DNA from: Kluyvera cryocrescens NBRC 102467
Lineage (GTDB): Bacteria; Pseudomonadota; Gammaproteobacteria; Enterobacterales; Enterobacteriaceae
DNA: 64,000 nucleotides
NCBI RefSeq assembly: GCF_001571285.1
Contig: NZ_BCTM01000013.1
Coordinates: 122,426 to 186,425, forward strand
Direction of reading: 5' to 3'
In this document: one piece after another, positions 45,425 through 56,373 of the stretch
Position numbering within the stretch: position 1 is the first letter of the stretch
Layout: each line of letters opens with the position of its first letter
Translations under genes and position numbers: made by a program
Notes under the pieces: generated by a model
What the model was told of the DNA's origin: nothing
Database searches by the model: none
What the model saw: only the letters and a program-made list of their open reading frames with translations

Positions 45425-47083
45425 ATGCTTCTTGAGCGCACCGAGATTGCAGGGTTTCGCGGCATTAACCGTTTATCGCTCACGCTGGAAGAGAATAATG
45501 TCTTGATCGGCGAAAACGCGTGGGGTAAATCCAGCCTGCTGGACGCGTTAACGTTGCTGCTTTCTCCGCACGAGGGGCTGTACCATTTTGTGCATTCCGA
45601 TTTCTGGTTCCCGCCGGGCGACATCGAAGGGCGAGAGCACCATCTGCATATCATTCTGACCTTCCGAGAAAATGAGCCGGGGCGATACCGCGGCCGCCGC
45701 TATCGGGGCCTGTCCGATTGCTGGTCGCTCTGTGACGACGGCTATCAGCGTATTTTCTATCGTCTTGAAGGTGAGCTGGCCGCCGATGGCAGCGTGTTGA
45801 CGCTGCGCAGCTTTATTGATAGCGATGGCCAGGCGCTGGCGCTTGATGACATTGATGCAAAAGCGCAGGAGTTGATTCGCCTGATGCCGGTGCTGCGCCT
45901 GCGCGATGCCCGCTTTATGCGGCGTATTCGCAACGGCACGGTCCCTCCTGTACCCGATGTTGAAATTACTGCACGTCAGCTCGATTTTCTCTCCCGTGAA
46001 CTGGTAACCAGCCCGCAAAACCTCAGCGACGGGCAGATCCGTCAGGGGCTGGCGGCGATGGGGCAACTGCTGGAACATTACTTCTCTGAGCAGGGTTCAG
46101 GGCCTGCGATCCAGCGCTTAATGCGCCGTCGTTCGCATGACGAACAGCGAAGCTGGCGCTATCTGGATCTCATCAACCGTATGATTGATAAACCCGGCGC
46201 CCGTAATCACCGGGTGATCCTTCTGGGCATGTTTTCGACGCTGCTTCAGGCGAAGGGGACGGTCAGGCTGGATAAGGATGCCCGTCCGCTGCTGCTGGTC
46301 GAAGACCCGGAAACCCGGCTCCATCCCATTATGCTGTCAGTGGCCTGGAGCCTGTTAAATCTGATGCCGTTACAGCGTATCGCCACGACCAATTCCGGTG
46401 AACTGCTGTCGCTCACGCCGATGGAAAACGTCTGCCGGTTGGTGCGTGAATCCTCCCGCGTTGCCGCCTGGCGGCTGGGACCTCAAGGGCTCAGCGCGGA
46501 AGATAGCCGCCGCATCTCTTTCCATATTCGTTTTAATCGTGCCTCCTCGCTGTTTGCCCGCTGCTGGCTGCTGGTGGAGGGCGAGACGGAAACCTGGGTA
46601 ATTAACGAACTGGCTCGCCAATGCGGACATCATTTTGACGCCGAAGGGATTAAGGTGATTGAGTTTGCCCAATCAGGGCTAAAGCCGCTTATTAAGTTTG
46701 CCCGGCGGATGGGGATTGAATGGCACGTGCTGGTTGATGGCGACGAAGCGGGCAAAAAATATGCCGCTACGGTCCGAGGCTTGCTCAATAACGATCGGGA
46801 ACTGGAGCGCCATCACCTGACCACGCTGCCGGCGCTGGATATGGAACACTTTATGTATAAGCAGGGATTTTCTAACGTCTACCACCGCGTGGCGCAACTG
46901 CCGGAGAATATTCCAATGAATATGCGTCGGGTGATCACCAAAGCAATACACCGATCGTCAAAACCCGATTTGGCGATTGAGGTGGCGATGGAGGCAGGGC
47001 GGCGTGGGCTTGACGCCGTGCCGCCGCTGTTGAAAAAAATGTTTTCCCGCGTCGTCTGGCTGGCGCGCGGGAAGGCCGATTAG
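45425..47083 (+). CDS. ybjD: OLD-family ATPase/TOPRIM endonuclease YbjD
   Basis: 552 residues, the K-12 length. N-terminal SMC/OLD-type AAA ATPase with Walker A GENAWGKSS (residues 29-37), signature-region ISxx near FLSRELV, and Walker B LLLVEDPETRLHP; C-terminal TOPRIM with LLVEGETETWVI and HVLVDGDEAGKKY, metal-binding E and DxD. OLD proteins cleave or nick DNA with ATP-dependent control and some act in phage defence. The function of YbjD itself is unknown. Starts with its own promoter. Confidence 0.92.
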   Translation: MLLERTEIAGFRGINRLSLTLEENNVLIGENAWGKSSLLDALTLLLSPHEGLYHFVHSDFWFPPGDIEGREHHLHIILTFRENEPGRYRGRRYRGLSDCWSLCDDGYQRIFYRLEGELAADGSVLTLRSFIDSDGQALALDDIDAKAQELIRLMPVLRLRDARFMRRIRNGTVPPVPDVEITARQLDFLSRELVTSPQNLSDGQIRQGLAAMGQLLEHYFSEQGSGPAIQRLMRRRSHDEQRSWRYLDLINRMIDKPGARNHRVILLGMFSTLLQAKGTVRLDKDARPLLLVEDPETRLHPIMLSVAWSLLNLMPLQRIATTNSGELLSLTPMENVCRLVRESSRVAAWRLGPQGLSAEDSRRISFHIRFNRASSLFARCWLLVEGETETWVINELARQCGHHFDAEGIKVIEFAQSGLKPLIKFARRMGIEWHVLVDGDEAGKKYAATVRGLLNNDRELERHHLTTLPALDMEHFMYKQGFSNVYHRVAQLPENIPMNMRRVITKAIHRSSKPDLAIEVAMEAGRRGLDAVPPLLKKMFSRVVWLARGKAD

Positions 47084-48036
47084 CCCTGAATAGTCGCAGC
47101 AATCTGCTGCTGGAGCGCGTCCAGCAGCTCGTAGCGACGACGGTATTCCGCTCGCTTCTTACTGGCAATCTCTTCCATCGTTTTACGCGGTAGCGCCAGG
47201 GGCAGTACGTAATCGCCTTCGGCATCTACCGTTGCGCTTAATGACTCCCAGAAACTGTTATAATCGGCGTGCAGCTTGTCGCGCTTTTTACGACGATAGC
47301 GCAGGCTGCGGTAAATATGGGTTTCGTTACTCACCGCACGGACATGTTTTACGGAGAGTTGCTCACCTAGCGTCAGCAGGGCATCCACCACCAGACGTTT
47401 TGGGAACAGGCCGTGGCACGCTTTTGTCGCTACCTGAATGAGCTGATGAGGAACATCGGCTTTCGCACCCTGCAATCCACCAATAAAGAACGTATCCACG
47501 CCGTTGTACTGACACAGAGTGAAGGTCAGCTCAGCCAGTACGGTGTCGTTTTCATCGCGAAACGTCAGCGTCGCTTCACCTTCTTTATCCAGCATCGCGT
47601 CAGCGCCGAGATAAATGCGGTAGCGCTGCTCGTCTTTTCCCTCGATCGTGGTCAACAGTGCGCCATGGGCCGACAGATAGTGGCTCGTGATGTTATCCGG
47701 AAGTTTGTCGAGCATCAGTCGGTAGTGGTAGCACAGGGCATCAATGGTCTGCTGAGGGCTCATATGCGTTGACAGCCATGGGCGGTGTAATCTGCACGGC
47801 AGTCCTGGCTGGACGTTGAGGATTTGCATTAGCTGCGGCTGTTTCGTCAGACTTTCCAGCAGTTTTCCGGTCATACGCGGCGCGCCGAGCGAGCGCAGCA
47901 TAAATTTACGGCGATAGGCGGGATTCTTCCAGGCTCGTCCTGGCGTCAGGGCACCGGTCGACAGCAATCTAAAGAGCTGCCAGCTCGATTCAGGCTGTGG
48001 GGCAGAAGAAAGTTGAAGCTCGGCAACGCTGGACAT
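47080..48036 (-). CDS. VirK/YbjX family protein (DUF535), first copy
   Basis: 318 residues, no signal peptide or membrane helix. Shares blocks with the next gene: YRRKFMLRSL, RLHRPWLS, CHGLFPKRLVVDALL, EIASKKRAEYRRRYELLD. DUF535 members VirK and YbjX of Salmonella and E. coli support resistance to antimicrobial peptides and virulence, and are PhoP-regulated. Overlaps the ybjD stop by four bases convergently. Which copy corresponds to K-12 ybjX is not certain. Confidence 0.88.
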   Translation of the reverse strand: MSSVAELQLSSAPQPESSWQLFRLLSTGALTPGRAWKNPAYRRKFMLRSLGAPRMTGKLLESLTKQPQLMQILNVQPGLPCRLHRPWLSTHMSPQQTIDALCYHYRLMLDKLPDNITSHYLSAHGALLTTIEGKDEQRYRIYLGADAMLDKEGEATLTFRDENDTVLAELTFTLCQYNGVDTFFIGGLQGAKADVPHQLIQVATKACHGLFPKRLVVDALLTLGEQLSVKHVRAVSNETHIYRSLRYRRKKRDKLHADYNSFWESLSATVDAEGDYVLPLALPRKTMEEIASKKRAEYRRRYELLDALQQQIAATIQG

Positions 48037-48190
48037 AGGAAAAATCTCATTAAATGAAGGTTTTGCCTATTTAATCAACGGGATCTTCAACGATATTTCA
48101 ACAAATGCAAAGATTGTGGAGGAAATGTGGAGAATTTATTCTGTTGATGAATGGTTTAGGGTTCATCAGTACTTTTTTTGTCTATTTTTT

Positions 48191-48212
48191 GGGCGCCGAT
48201 CTCTCGGCGCCC
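48191..48212 (-). terminator. Hairpin downstream of the second ybjX-like gene
   Basis: GGGCGCCG (48191-48198) pairs with CGGCGCCC (48205-48212). No T run on the minus strand; T-rich on the plus-strand 5' side. Likely mRNA end structure. Confidence 0.45.
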
Positions 48213-48220
48213 GGCGTTGG

Positions 48221-49174
48221 CTAGCGTGGTGCAAACAGCGTCGACATCTGTGTTTGAATCTCGTCCAGCAGCTGATAGCGGCGGCGATATTCCGCGCGTT
48301 TTTTACTGGCAATTTCGGCCTCATCTTTACGGGCAATCTGGATCGGTAGGTGGAAATAGCCCAGCTTGTCGCATTCACCGCCGACCGCTGCCCAGAACGT
48401 ATCGTAATCAGACAGTATTTTTTTATTCTTATCCTGGTAACGTTCGCCGCGGAAAATATGCGCTTCGTTACTGACGGCAAGAATTTGTTCAGCCTGCAGG
48501 CGTTCTGCAAAACGGCATACCGCTTCCATCACCAAACGTTTTGGGAAGAGGCCGTGGCAGGATTTGGTTGCGTTTTGGATGGCTTCGTGCGGCAGGTCGC
48601 GTTTACCTCCCTGTAGTCCGCCAATAAACAGCGTGCGCTTATTCTCATAGGAAATAATGCTAAAGGTCATTTCAGCCAGCACATCGCCATCGCTATTACG
48701 CATCAGGATCGTACTATCGCCTTCTTTATCCAGATTAACCTGCATGGTCAATTCGAAGGTGAAGATGTCGCCATTTTTACCTTCAATTTTGGCCAGCGGT
48801 AAAGCCTGTGTATTCAGGTAGGTAGACAACTCTTCTGGGGACATGGCCTCAGACAACAGCGTATAGTGATAGCGCAGCGCTTCCAGGACCTGTTGGCGGT
48901 TGAAATTGACCGCCAGATACGGCCGATGCAGACGGACCGGAAGACGCGGCTGTCGCGTCAGCAGAGTATCAAGATTTGACCACTGGGATAGTTCACCCAT
49001 CCATTCACGGCTTAAACGTGGCATAAGCAGTGAGCGCAGCATAAATTTGCGCCGGAAACTGCGCTGATTCCAGAATTCACCTGGTCGCCATTGGCCACTA
49101 AACAGGCTAAAAAAGAGGCCAAAGGCAGAAGGTGGTTGAGAGGATTCGAATGAATTTTCGCTGAGCTGAGACAT
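48221..49174 (-). CDS. ybjX: VirK/YbjX family protein (DUF535), second copy
   Basis: 317 residues; the closer match to K-12 YbjX (FRRKFMLRSLLMPRLS, LFIGGLQGGKRDL, YRRRYQLLDEIQ) and adjacent to macA as in K-12. 184 bases separate it from the first copy. Family role: intracellular survival and resistance to envelope-active peptides. A PhoP-like box lies about 100 bases upstream, shared with macA. Confidence 0.85.
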   Translation of the reverse strand: MSQLSENSFESSQPPSAFGLFFSLFSGQWRPGEFWNQRSFRRKFMLRSLLMPRLSREWMGELSQWSNLDTLLTRQPRLPVRLHRPYLAVNFNRQQVLEALRYHYTLLSEAMSPEELSTYLNTQALPLAKIEGKNGDIFTFELTMQVNLDKEGDSTILMRNSDGDVLAEMTFSIISYENKRTLFIGGLQGGKRDLPHEAIQNATKSCHGLFPKRLVMEAVCRFAERLQAEQILAVSNEAHIFRGERYQDKNKKILSDYDTFWAAVGGECDKLGYFHLPIQIARKDEAEIASKKRAEYRRRYQLLDEIQTQMSTLFAPR

Positions 49175-49271
49175 GGTTTACTATCCAGAAATACGTTTTG
49201 GCGTTGATTTTACCATCGACGAAATGAATCAATTAACTCTACGCCGACGTTGGCTACCACTTTTGACGGTT

Positions 49272-49288
49272 TGTTTAGCCCACGTTTA
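49272..49288 (+). promoter_or_regulatory. PhoP-like box between ybjX and macA
   Basis: TGTTTA (49272-49277), five bases, CGTTTA (49283-49288): the direct-repeat layout of a PhoP box (T/G-GTTTA, N5, T/G-GTTTA), differing at one base. It is about 50 bases upstream of macA and 98 upstream of the ybjX copy. In Salmonella PhoP represses macAB and activates virK/ybjX. Confidence 0.55.
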
Positions 49289-49335
49289 AGTTGGTATTTA
49301 CATTCTGTCGAGTTACTCGGGAATTTAGGATTTTT

Positions 49336-50451
49336 ATGAACATCAAGGGAAAATTTAAAAAGCGTTACGTGTTCGCCATTGCCATTCTAGTGATCGTGGT
49401 GATTGCGCTATGGAGAACGCTCAATGCGCCGTTGCCCAATTACCAAACGTTAATTGTGCGTAAGGGTTCCCTTGAACAGAGCGTACTGGCGACCGGTAAG
49501 CTGGATGCGCTGCGTAAAGTTGATGTCGGTGCGCAGGTCAGCGGACAGCTGAAAACGTTGTCAGTCAATATCGGTGATAAAGTAACGAAAGATCAGCTTC
49601 TTGGGGTTATCGATCCCGAACAGGCGGAAAACCAAATAAAAGAAGTGGAAGCCACGCTGATGGAGTTAAACGCGCAGCGTCAGCAGGCTGAGGCCGAATG
49701 GCGACTGGCAAGCGTCACCTATTCCCGCCAGCAGCAGTTAGCAAAGACTCAGGCGGTTTCGCGTCAGGATCTGGATACCGCAGCGACCGAAATGGCGGTC
49801 AAAAAAGCGCAAATAGGCACGATTGATGCGCAGATAAAACGCAATCAAGCCTCGCTTGATACGGCAAAAACTAACCTCGATTTCACCCGTATCGTCGCCC
49901 CTATGCGTGGCGAAGTGACGCAAATTACTACCTTGCAGGGGCAAACGGTCATTGCCGCCCAGCAGGCGCCAAACATTCTGACGCTCGCGGATCTCAGCAC
50001 CATGCTGGTGAAAGCGCAGGTCTCAGAAGCCGACGTGATTCTCCTAAAACCAGGGCAAAAGGCCTGGTTTACCGTTTTGGGGGATCCGCTCACTCGCTAT
50101 GAAGGTACGCTGAAAGATATTCTGCCGACGCCGGAAAAGGTGAACGACGCTATTTTCTACTACGCGCGCTTTGAAGTTCCTAACCCTAAAGGCGTGCTGC
50201 GCCTTGAGATGACGGCCCAGGTGCATATTCAGTTGAGTGGCGTGAGTGATGTGTTGACTATCCCGCTGTCGGCGCTTGGCGATAGCGTTGGCGATAATCG
50301 TTATAACGTGCGCCTGCTGCGAAATGGCGAAGTGAAAACGCGCGAAGTGGTTATCGGCGCGCGTAATGATACCGACGTGGAAATTGCGAAAGGGCTGGAA
50401 GAGGGCGACGAAGTCATTACCGGTGAAGGTAAAGCCGGAGCAGGAAAATGA
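49336..50451 (+). CDS. macA: Periplasmic adaptor MacA
   Basis: Membrane-fusion protein of the MacA-MacB-TolC efflux pump for macrolides, haem and virulence peptides. The ATG at 49336 with AGGA gives 371 residues: one N-terminal helix (about 10-28), lipoyl halves ([29 protein letters not shown]), an alpha-hairpin (about 95-175) that meets TolC, and a barrel/membrane-proximal domain. Matches the K-12 length. Overlaps macB by four bases. Confidence 0.95.
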   Translation: MNIKGKFKKRYVFAIAILVIVVIALWRTLNAPLPNYQTLIVRKGSLEQSVLATGKLDALRKVDVGAQVSGQLKTLSVNIGDKVTKDQLLGVIDPEQAENQIKEVEATLMELNAQRQQAEAEWRLASVTYSRQQQLAKTQAVSRQDLDTAATEMAVKKAQIGTIDAQIKRNQASLDTAKTNLDFTRIVAPMRGEVTQITTLQGQTVIAAQQAPNILTLADLSTMLVKAQVSEADVILLKPGQKAWFTVLGDPLTRYEGTLKDILPTPEKVNDAIFYYARFEVPNPKGVLRLEMTAQVHIQLSGVSDVLTIPLSALGDSVGDNRYNVRLLRNGEVKTREVVIGARNDTDVEIAKGLEEGDEVITGEGKAGAGK

Positions 50452-52388
50452 CCGCGCTGCTTGAACTGACCGATATTCGACGGAGTTACCCCTCCGGGGA
50501 TAGCAGCGTGGAGGTGCTAAAGGGCATCTCACTACAGATTAACGCCGGGGAGATGGTGGCCATTGTCGGGGCGTCAGGGTCGGGCAAATCGACCCTGATG
50601 AACATCCTGGGTTGCCTGGATAAGCCCACCAGTGGCACCTATCGAGTGGCAGGAACGGACGTCGCAACGCTGGATGGTGACGCTTTGGCCGAACTGCGGC
50701 GCGAGCACTTTGGTTTTATCTTCCAGCGCTATCACCTGTTATCGCATTTAACGGCGGCGCAGAACGTTGAAGTCCCCGCCGTGTATGCCGGCATGGAGCG
50801 CAAAGCTCGGCTGGAGCGGGCAAAACAACTTTTGCAGCGTCTGGGGATGCAGGACCGCGTGGATTACGCACCGTCTCAGCTCTCCGGCGGGCAGCAACAG
50901 CGCGTCAGTATTGCGCGTGCGCTGATGAACGGCGGGCAGGTTATCCTGGCCGATGAGCCCACCGGAGCACTGGACAGCCATTCCGGTGAAGAGGTAATGG
51001 CAATCCTCCATCAGCTTAAAGAGCAGGGCCATACCATCATTATCGTCACCCACGATCCGCTGGTCGCCGCGCAGGCTGAACGGGTGATTGAAATTCGTGA
51101 CGGTGAAATTATTCGCAACCCCCCAGCGCGTGAAAACACCACGGTGGCGCGCGCGGCAGTGGCTCAGAATGTCTCCGGCTGGCGGCAATTCAGCAATAGC
51201 TTCCGTGAGGCGCTGTCAATGGCATGGCGCGCGATGGTGGCGAATAAGATGCGCACGCTGTTGACCATGCTTGGGATTATTATTGGTATCGCATCGGTGG
51301 TATCGATCGTGGTGGTGGGTGACGCGGCCAAACAAATGGTATTAGCGGATATTCGCGCCATTGGCACCAATACTATCGATGTTTATCCGGGCAAAGATTT
51401 TGGCGATGATGACCCGCAGTATCAGCAATCGTTGAAGTATGACGATCTACTGGCAATTGAAAAACAGGCGTGGGTCAGCTCGGTCACCCCGTCGGTATCA
51501 AAAAACCTGCGTATACGCGCGGGGAATATTGACGTTGCCGCCAGCGTGCAGGGAATTGGCCAGCAATATTTTAACGTCTACGGCATGACTTTCAGTGAAG
51601 GGAATACCTTCAATGAAGTCCAGGCGGCTGAGCGTTCGCAGGTGGTGGTGCTGGATAGCAACACGCGTCGCCAGCTGTTCCCAAATAAGGCCAGCGCAGT
51701 GGGCGAAGTGATTCTCGTCGGGAATACGCCCGCTACCGTGATTGGCGTGGCAGATGAAAAGCAATCGATGTTTGGCAGCAGCAAAGTGCTGCGCGTGTGG
51801 TTGCCTTATTCCACTATGTCTGGACGCGTCATGGGGCAGTCGTGGCTCAATTCGATAACCGTCAGGGTTAAAGAGGGCTACGACAGCGATGTGGCTGAAC
51901 AGCAGCTCACCCGACTCTTGAGTTTGCGCCATGGGAAGAAAGATTTCTTTGTCTGGAACATGGACAGCGTCTTGAAAACGGCGGAACGCACCACACATAC
52001 ATTACAGTTGTTCCTGACGCTGGTGGCGGTGATTTCGCTGGTCGTGGGTGGAATAGGCGTGATGAATATCATGCTGGTGTCGGTTACCGAGCGGACGCGA
52101 GAAATTGGCATCCGGATGGCGGTCGGCGCGCGGGCAAGCAACGTGCTGCAGCAGTTCTTGATCGAGGCGATCCTCGTTTGTCTGGTGGGCGGTGCGCTGG
52201 GCGTGACGCTGTCGTTGATGATAGCGCTGCTGCTGCAATTGGTGCTGCCGGGCTGGGAGATTGGCTTCTCTCCGCTGGCGCTGCTGACGGCGTTTATCTG
52301 CTCGACGCTGACGGGGGTTTTATTTGGCTGGCTGCCGGCGCGAAATGCGGCGCGGCTGGATCCGGTGGATGCCCTGGCGCGCGAGTAA
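50448..52388 (+). CDS. macB: Macrolide ABC transporter MacB
   Basis: 646 residues: N-terminal ATPase (Walker [10 protein letters not shown], signature [15 protein letters not shown], Walker [14 protein letters not shown], switch VTHDPL), one long helix near 272, a large periplasmic MacB_PCD domain, and three C-terminal FtsX-type helices ([30 protein letters not shown]). Mechanotransmission pump with MacA and TolC. Full length. Confidence 0.95.
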   Translation: MTALLELTDIRRSYPSGDSSVEVLKGISLQINAGEMVAIVGASGSGKSTLMNILGCLDKPTSGTYRVAGTDVATLDGDALAELRREHFGFIFQRYHLLSHLTAAQNVEVPAVYAGMERKARLERAKQLLQRLGMQDRVDYAPSQLSGGQQQRVSIARALMNGGQVILADEPTGALDSHSGEEVMAILHQLKEQGHTIIIVTHDPLVAAQAERVIEIRDGEIIRNPPARENTTVARAAVAQNVSGWRQFSNSFREALSMAWRAMVANKMRTLLTMLGIIIGIASVVSIVVVGDAAKQMVLADIRAIGTNTIDVYPGKDFGDDDPQYQQSLKYDDLLAIEKQAWVSSVTPSVSKNLRIRAGNIDVAASVQGIGQQYFNVYGMTFSEGNTFNEVQAAERSQVVVLDSNTRRQLFPNKASAVGEVILVGNTPATVIGVADEKQSMFGSSKVLRVWLPYSTMSGRVMGQSWLNSITVRVKEGYDSDVAEQQLTRLLSLRHGKKDFFVWNMDSVLKTAERTTHTLQLFLTLVAVISLVVGGIGVMNIMLVSVTERTREIGIRMAVGARASNVLQQFLIEAILVCLVGGALGVTLSLMIALLLQLVLPGWEIGFSPLALLTAFICSTLTGVLFGWLPARNAARLDPVDALARE

Positions 52389-52410
52389 TTGCGCCGCAGG
52401 AGATGAAAAA

Positions 52411-52433
52411 ATGCCAGTCAGAAGGACTGGCAT
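52411..52433. terminator. Bidirectional terminator between macB and cspD
   Basis: ATGCCAGTC (52411-52419) pairs with GACTGGCAT (52425-52433); AAAAAA precedes and TTTT follows, so it serves macB and the convergent cspD. Confidence 0.85.
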
Positions 52434-52467
52434 TTTGATAGCGAGATGTACACAATGGGGCAGTAAA

Positions 52468-52695
52468 CTAGGCGGCCGTTTCTGCTTGTGCTTCCACGGG
52501 AATAATGACGCTTGCGTGGTTGCCTTTGGGGCCCTCGTGGACATCAAAGTGGACGGATTGCCCGGCTTTTAATGTTCTGTACCCATCCATTTGGATGGTG
52601 GAGTAATGGGCGAAGATGTCCTCGCCACCGCCTTCCGGGCAAATAAAACCGAACCCTTTAGCATTGTTGAACCACTTAACAGTACCCATTTCCAT
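52468..52695 (-). CDS. cspD: Cold-shock-like protein CspD
   Basis: 75-residue OB-fold nucleic-acid-binding protein, induced in stationary phase and on starvation, inhibits replication. RNP1 KGFGFI and RNP2 DIFAHYS are intact; the tail VEAQAETAA is a possible Lon/Clp-recognised end. The ATG at 52695 has a modest ribosome site. Divergent from clpS. Confidence 0.94.
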   Translation of the reverse strand: MEMGTVKWFNNAKGFGFICPEGGGEDIFAHYSTIQMDGYRTLKAGQSVHFDVHEGPKGNHASVIIPVEAQAETAA

Positions 52696-53088
52696 ACTTC
52701 GACATCCTTCGTAATTCTATTATACGTTTATAAGTAGATGGAATGAACCGGTGGTGGAGTCAGGAGTTGTACAAAACCTCACCAACTCTCGCCAGTACAA
52801 TTTAGATATTTCGGGCAGTGCGTCAAGCGTTTGAAGGGGGCTTAAGGCGGAAAATGCATCAAAATTTGAAGCAGTTAACGCTATTGACGGGAATGTGACA
52901 GAGTTCGCGAATGACAACTATAGGTGATAGCTATCTATGATCTACAGTAAATTCAGAACCTGTATACGCTGGAATGAAGACGCGATGGTTTAAGGGAATG
53001 CTTCTGAACTCCCGCTAATTATCCGCATCGCCAGCGTGTCACCAGGCTCGTCAGCAGCAATAGATGACACCGACGATGATGACTGACA
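52696..53088. other. Intergenic region between cspD and clpS
   Basis: 393 bases, no credible gene. It should contain the cspD promoter (minus) and the clpS-clpA promoter (plus). A TGTAC...GTACA pair at about 52767-52798 and AT-rich parts are seen, nothing decisive. Confidence 0.5.
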
Positions 53089-53409
53089 ATGAGTAAGACC
53101 AGAGACTGGCTGGATTTCGACCAGCTTACGGCAGACAAACTTCAGGATGGGCTTAAACCCCCGTCGATGTATAAAGTGATATTGGTCAATGATGATTACA
53201 CTCCGATGGAGTTTGTTATTGACGTGTTACAAAAATTCTTTTCTTATGATGTAGAACGCGCAACACAACTGATGCTAACGGTTCACTATCAAGGTAAAGC
53301 GATTTGTGGTGTATTTACGGCAGAAGTCGCCGAGACCAAAGTGGCTATGGTGAATCAGTACGCGAAGGACAACGAGCATCCATTGTTGTGTACGCTGGAA
53401 CAAGCCTGA
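53089..53409 (+). CDS. clpS: ClpA adaptor ClpS
   Basis: 106-residue N-recognin that delivers N-degron substrates to ClpAP. Conserved substrate pocket [14 protein letters not shown] and the ClpA-contacting [16 protein letters not shown] are intact, with an unstructured N-terminal tail. 29 bases precede clpA, one operon. Confidence 0.97.
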   Translation: MSKTRDWLDFDQLTADKLQDGLKPPSMYKVILVNDDYTPMEFVIDVLQKFFSYDVERATQLMLTVHYQGKAICGVFTAEVAETKVAMVNQYAKDNEHPLLCTLEQA

Positions 53410-53438
53410 TACAGGCATGAAAATTGGGGGAGGTGCCA

Positions 53439-55715
53439 ATGCTCAATCAAGAACTGGAACTCAGTTTAAACATGGCTTTCGCCAGAGCGCGCGAGCACCG
53501 TCACGAGTTTATGACCGTCGAGCATCTGTTGCTGGCTCTGCTGAGCAACCCATCCGCCCGTGAAGCGCTGGAAGCGTGCTCGGTCGATCTGGTGGCGCTG
53601 CGTCAGGAACTCGAAGCCTTCATCGAACAAACCACGCCGGTTCTGCCGGTCAGTGAAGAAGAGCGTGAAACACAGCCAACGCTCAGCTTCCAGCGTGTTC
53701 TGCAGCGCGCGGTTTTCCACGTCCAGTCATCCGGGCGTAGCGAAGTGACCGGTGCTAACGTCCTTGTGGCCATTTTCAGCGAGCAGGAGTCGCAGGCTGC
53801 GTATCTTCTGCGTAAACATGAAGTGAGCCGCCTTGATGTGGTGAACTTCATCTCTCACGGCACCCGTAAAGACGAGCCAAGCCAGCCTTCCGATTCCGGA
53901 ACCCAGCAGTCTAACGAAGAGCAAGCAGGCGGGGAGGATCGTATGGAAAACTTCACCACCAACCTTAATCAGCTTGCTCGCGTCGGGGGCATTGACCCGC
54001 TGATTGGTCGCGATAAAGAGCTGGAGCGTACGATTCAGGTTCTGTGCCGTCGTCGGAAAAATAACCCGCTGCTGGTCGGCGAGTCTGGCGTCGGTAAAAC
54101 GGCGATTGCCGAAGGTCTGGCATGGCGTATCGTTCGCGGTGACGTGCCGGAAATCATGGCCGATTGCACCATCTATTCACTGGATATTGGCTCGCTGCTG
54201 GCGGGAACCAAATATCGCGGTGATTTTGAAAAACGCTTTAAAGCGCTGCTCAAACAGTTGGAGCAGGATACCAACAGTATTCTGTTTATCGACGAAATCC
54301 ATACCATCATTGGCGCCGGTGCGGCGTCGGGTGGACAGGTGGATGCGGCAAACCTGATTAAACCACTGCTTTCCAGCGGTAAGATTCGGGTGATGGGCTC
54401 CACCACTTATCAGGAATTCAGCAATATCTTTGAGAAGGACAGGGCGCTGGCACGTCGTTTCCAGAAAATCGATATAACTGAACCGTCGGTAGAAGAGACC
54501 GTACAGATCCTTAACGGATTGAAACCGAAATACGAAGCGCACCACGACGTTCGCTACACCGCGAAAGCGGTCCGTGCGGCGGTAGAGCTGGCGGTGAAAT
54601 ACATCAACGATCGTCATCTGCCGGATAAGGCGATTGACGTCATTGATGAAGCGGGTGCGCGTGCGCGTCTGATGCCGGTGAGTAAACGTAAGAAAACCAT
54701 CAACGTGGCGGACATTGAATCCGTGGTGGCGCGGATTGCGCGTATCCCGGAGAAAAGCGTCTCCCAGAGCGATCGCGATACGCTGAAAAATCTCGGCAAT
54801 CGTCTCAAAATGTTGGTCTTCGGGCAGGATAAGGCGATTGATGCGCTGACCGAAGCCATCAAAATGAGCCGCGCCGGCCTCGGCCACGATCATCGTCCGG
54901 TAGGTTCATTCCTGTTTGCTGGCCCTACCGGGGTGGGTAAAACGGAAGTGACCGTCCAACTGGCGAAAGCGATGGGCATTGAGCTGCTGCGTTTTGATAT
55001 GTCTGAGTATATGGAACGTCATACGGTGAGCCGTCTGATTGGTGCACCTCCGGGTTACGTTGGTTTCGATCAGGGCGGTCTGCTGACCGATGCGGTTATC
55101 AAACATCCGCATGCGGTTCTGCTGCTCGATGAGATTGAAAAAGCGCATCCGGACGTCTTTAACCTGCTGTTGCAGGTGATGGACAACGGCACGCTGACCG
55201 ATAACAACGGCCGTAAGGCTGATTTCCGTAACGTGGTGCTGGTGATGACCACCAACGCCGGGGTGCGTGAAACCGAGCGTAAATCGATTGGTCTTATCCA
55301 TCAGGACAACAGCACTGACGCGATGGAAGAGATCAAGAAGATCTTTACGCCGGAATTCCGCAACCGTCTGGACAACATTATCTGGTTCGATCATCTGTCG
55401 ACCGACGTTATTCATCAGGTGGTGGATAAATTTATCGTCGAGCTGCAGGTTCAGTTGGATCAGAAAGGTGTGTCGCTGGAAGTTAGCCAGGAAGCACGTA
55501 ATTGGCTGGCAGAGAAGGGTTACGATCGGGCCATGGGCGCACGTCCAATGGCGCGCGTGATTCAGGATAACCTGAAAAAACCGCTGGCCAACGAACTGTT
55601 GTTCGGCTCGCTGGTTGACGGTGGTCAGGTGACGGTAGCGCTCGATAAAGAGAAAAACGAGCTGACCTACGACTTCCAAAGTGCACAGAAGCACAAACCG
55701 GAAGCGGCGCATTAA
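53439..55715 (+). CDS. clpA: ATP-dependent protease ATPase subunit ClpA
   Basis: Hexameric AAA+ unfoldase of ClpAP. 758 residues from ATG at 53439 with GGAGG nearby. N-domain (1-143) binds ClpS; D1 Walker A GESGVGKT and Walker [10 protein letters not shown]2 Walker A GPTGVGKT and B LLLDEIE; the ClpP-docking IGL loop is in KSIGLIHQ. Methionine 169 (53943), preceded by GGGGAGGA, is the known internal start of the shorter ClpA65 form. A strong terminator follows. Confidence 0.97.
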   Translation: MLNQELELSLNMAFARAREHRHEFMTVEHLLLALLSNPSAREALEACSVDLVALRQELEAFIEQTTPVLPVSEEERETQPTLSFQRVLQRAVFHVQSSGRSEVTGANVLVAIFSEQESQAAYLLRKHEVSRLDVVNFISHGTRKDEPSQPSDSGTQQSNEEQAGGEDRMENFTTNLNQLARVGGIDPLIGRDKELERTIQVLCRRRKNNPLLVGESGVGKTAIAEGLAWRIVRGDVPEIMADCTIYSLDIGSLLAGTKYRGDFEKRFKALLKQLEQDTNSILFIDEIHTIIGAGAASGGQVDAANLIKPLLSSGKIRVMGSTTYQEFSNIFEKDRALARRFQKIDITEPSVEETVQILNGLKPKYEAHHDVRYTAKAVRAAVELAVKYINDRHLPDKAIDVIDEAGARARLMPVSKRKKTINVADIESVVARIARIPEKSVSQSDRDTLKNLGNRLKMLVFGQDKAIDALTEAIKMSRAGLGHDHRPVGSFLFAGPTGVGKTEVTVQLAKAMGIELLRFDMSEYMERHTVSRLIGAPPGYVGFDQGGLLTDAVIKHPHAVLLLDEIEKAHPDVFNLLLQVMDNGTLTDNNGRKADFRNVVLVMTTNAGVRETERKSIGLIHQDNSTDAMEEIKKIFTPEFRNRLDNIIWFDHLSTDVIHQVVDKFIVELQVQLDQKGVSLEVSQEARNWLAEKGYDRAMGARPMARVIQDNLKKPLANELLFGSLVDGGQVTVALDKEKNELTYDFQSAQKHKPEAAH

Positions 55716-55741
55716 CGGCCGATATCGGTGATGTAAATAAA

Positions 55742-55769
55742 AACCGGGCAACTGTTTGCCCGGTTTTTT
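55742..55769 (+). terminator. Terminator of clpA
   Basis: AACCGGGCAA (55742-55751) and TTGCCCGGTT (55756-55765) with a 4-base loop and T run to 55769. Classic rho-independent form. Confidence 0.95.
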
Positions 55770-55785
55770 ATTCTGTAATTCAGGT

Positions 55786-55815
55786 AAAAAAATGCCCCGC
55801 AATAAGCGAGGCATT
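55786..55815 (-). terminator. Terminator of infA
   Basis: 55791-55800 pairs with 55806-55815 (one mismatch); on the minus strand it is followed by a run of seven T. Confidence 0.85.
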
Positions 55816-55870
55816 ATTCAGCAAAAAGCGCTCGGCAAACGTTGCGCCAGACGCTCATTATCTGCGGTTA

Positions 55871-56089
<219 letters not shown>

Positions 56090-56373
56090 CTAATCCTCTG
56101 GGGTATCACTACCGTAATTTGAACCGGCAAGATAATGCCGAAGTTCATCAAGTAAGTAAAGAATTGTCCGTCTTAATCGGCGAAAGTCGTTTTTGCGCAT
56201 CACCCTTTCACCACACAAAAGTATCATGTGATGGGCGCAAACCAGGCCGGAAACAGCAGGATAAACGTGGGCGTTATCTGACTCGAATGATTCCCAAACG
56301 GCGGCGGGGCAAAAGGCAGAAGCGACTCTCGTCGGCAATTATATCATCCTGATGGAAATTGTGCTGAAAACAT

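Noticed and set aside
52720..52917. 65-codon minus-strand frame between cspD and clpS
   Set aside because: Within promoter DNA, no ribosome site, no family.
55716..55870. Possible tRNA-Ser between clpA and infA
   Set aside because: The two hairpins end in T runs and do not form a cloverleaf or a GGA anticodon loop.
56090..56338. 82-codon minus-strand frame upstream of infA
   Set aside because: Occupies the infA promoter/leader region; no ribosome site and no recognisable family.
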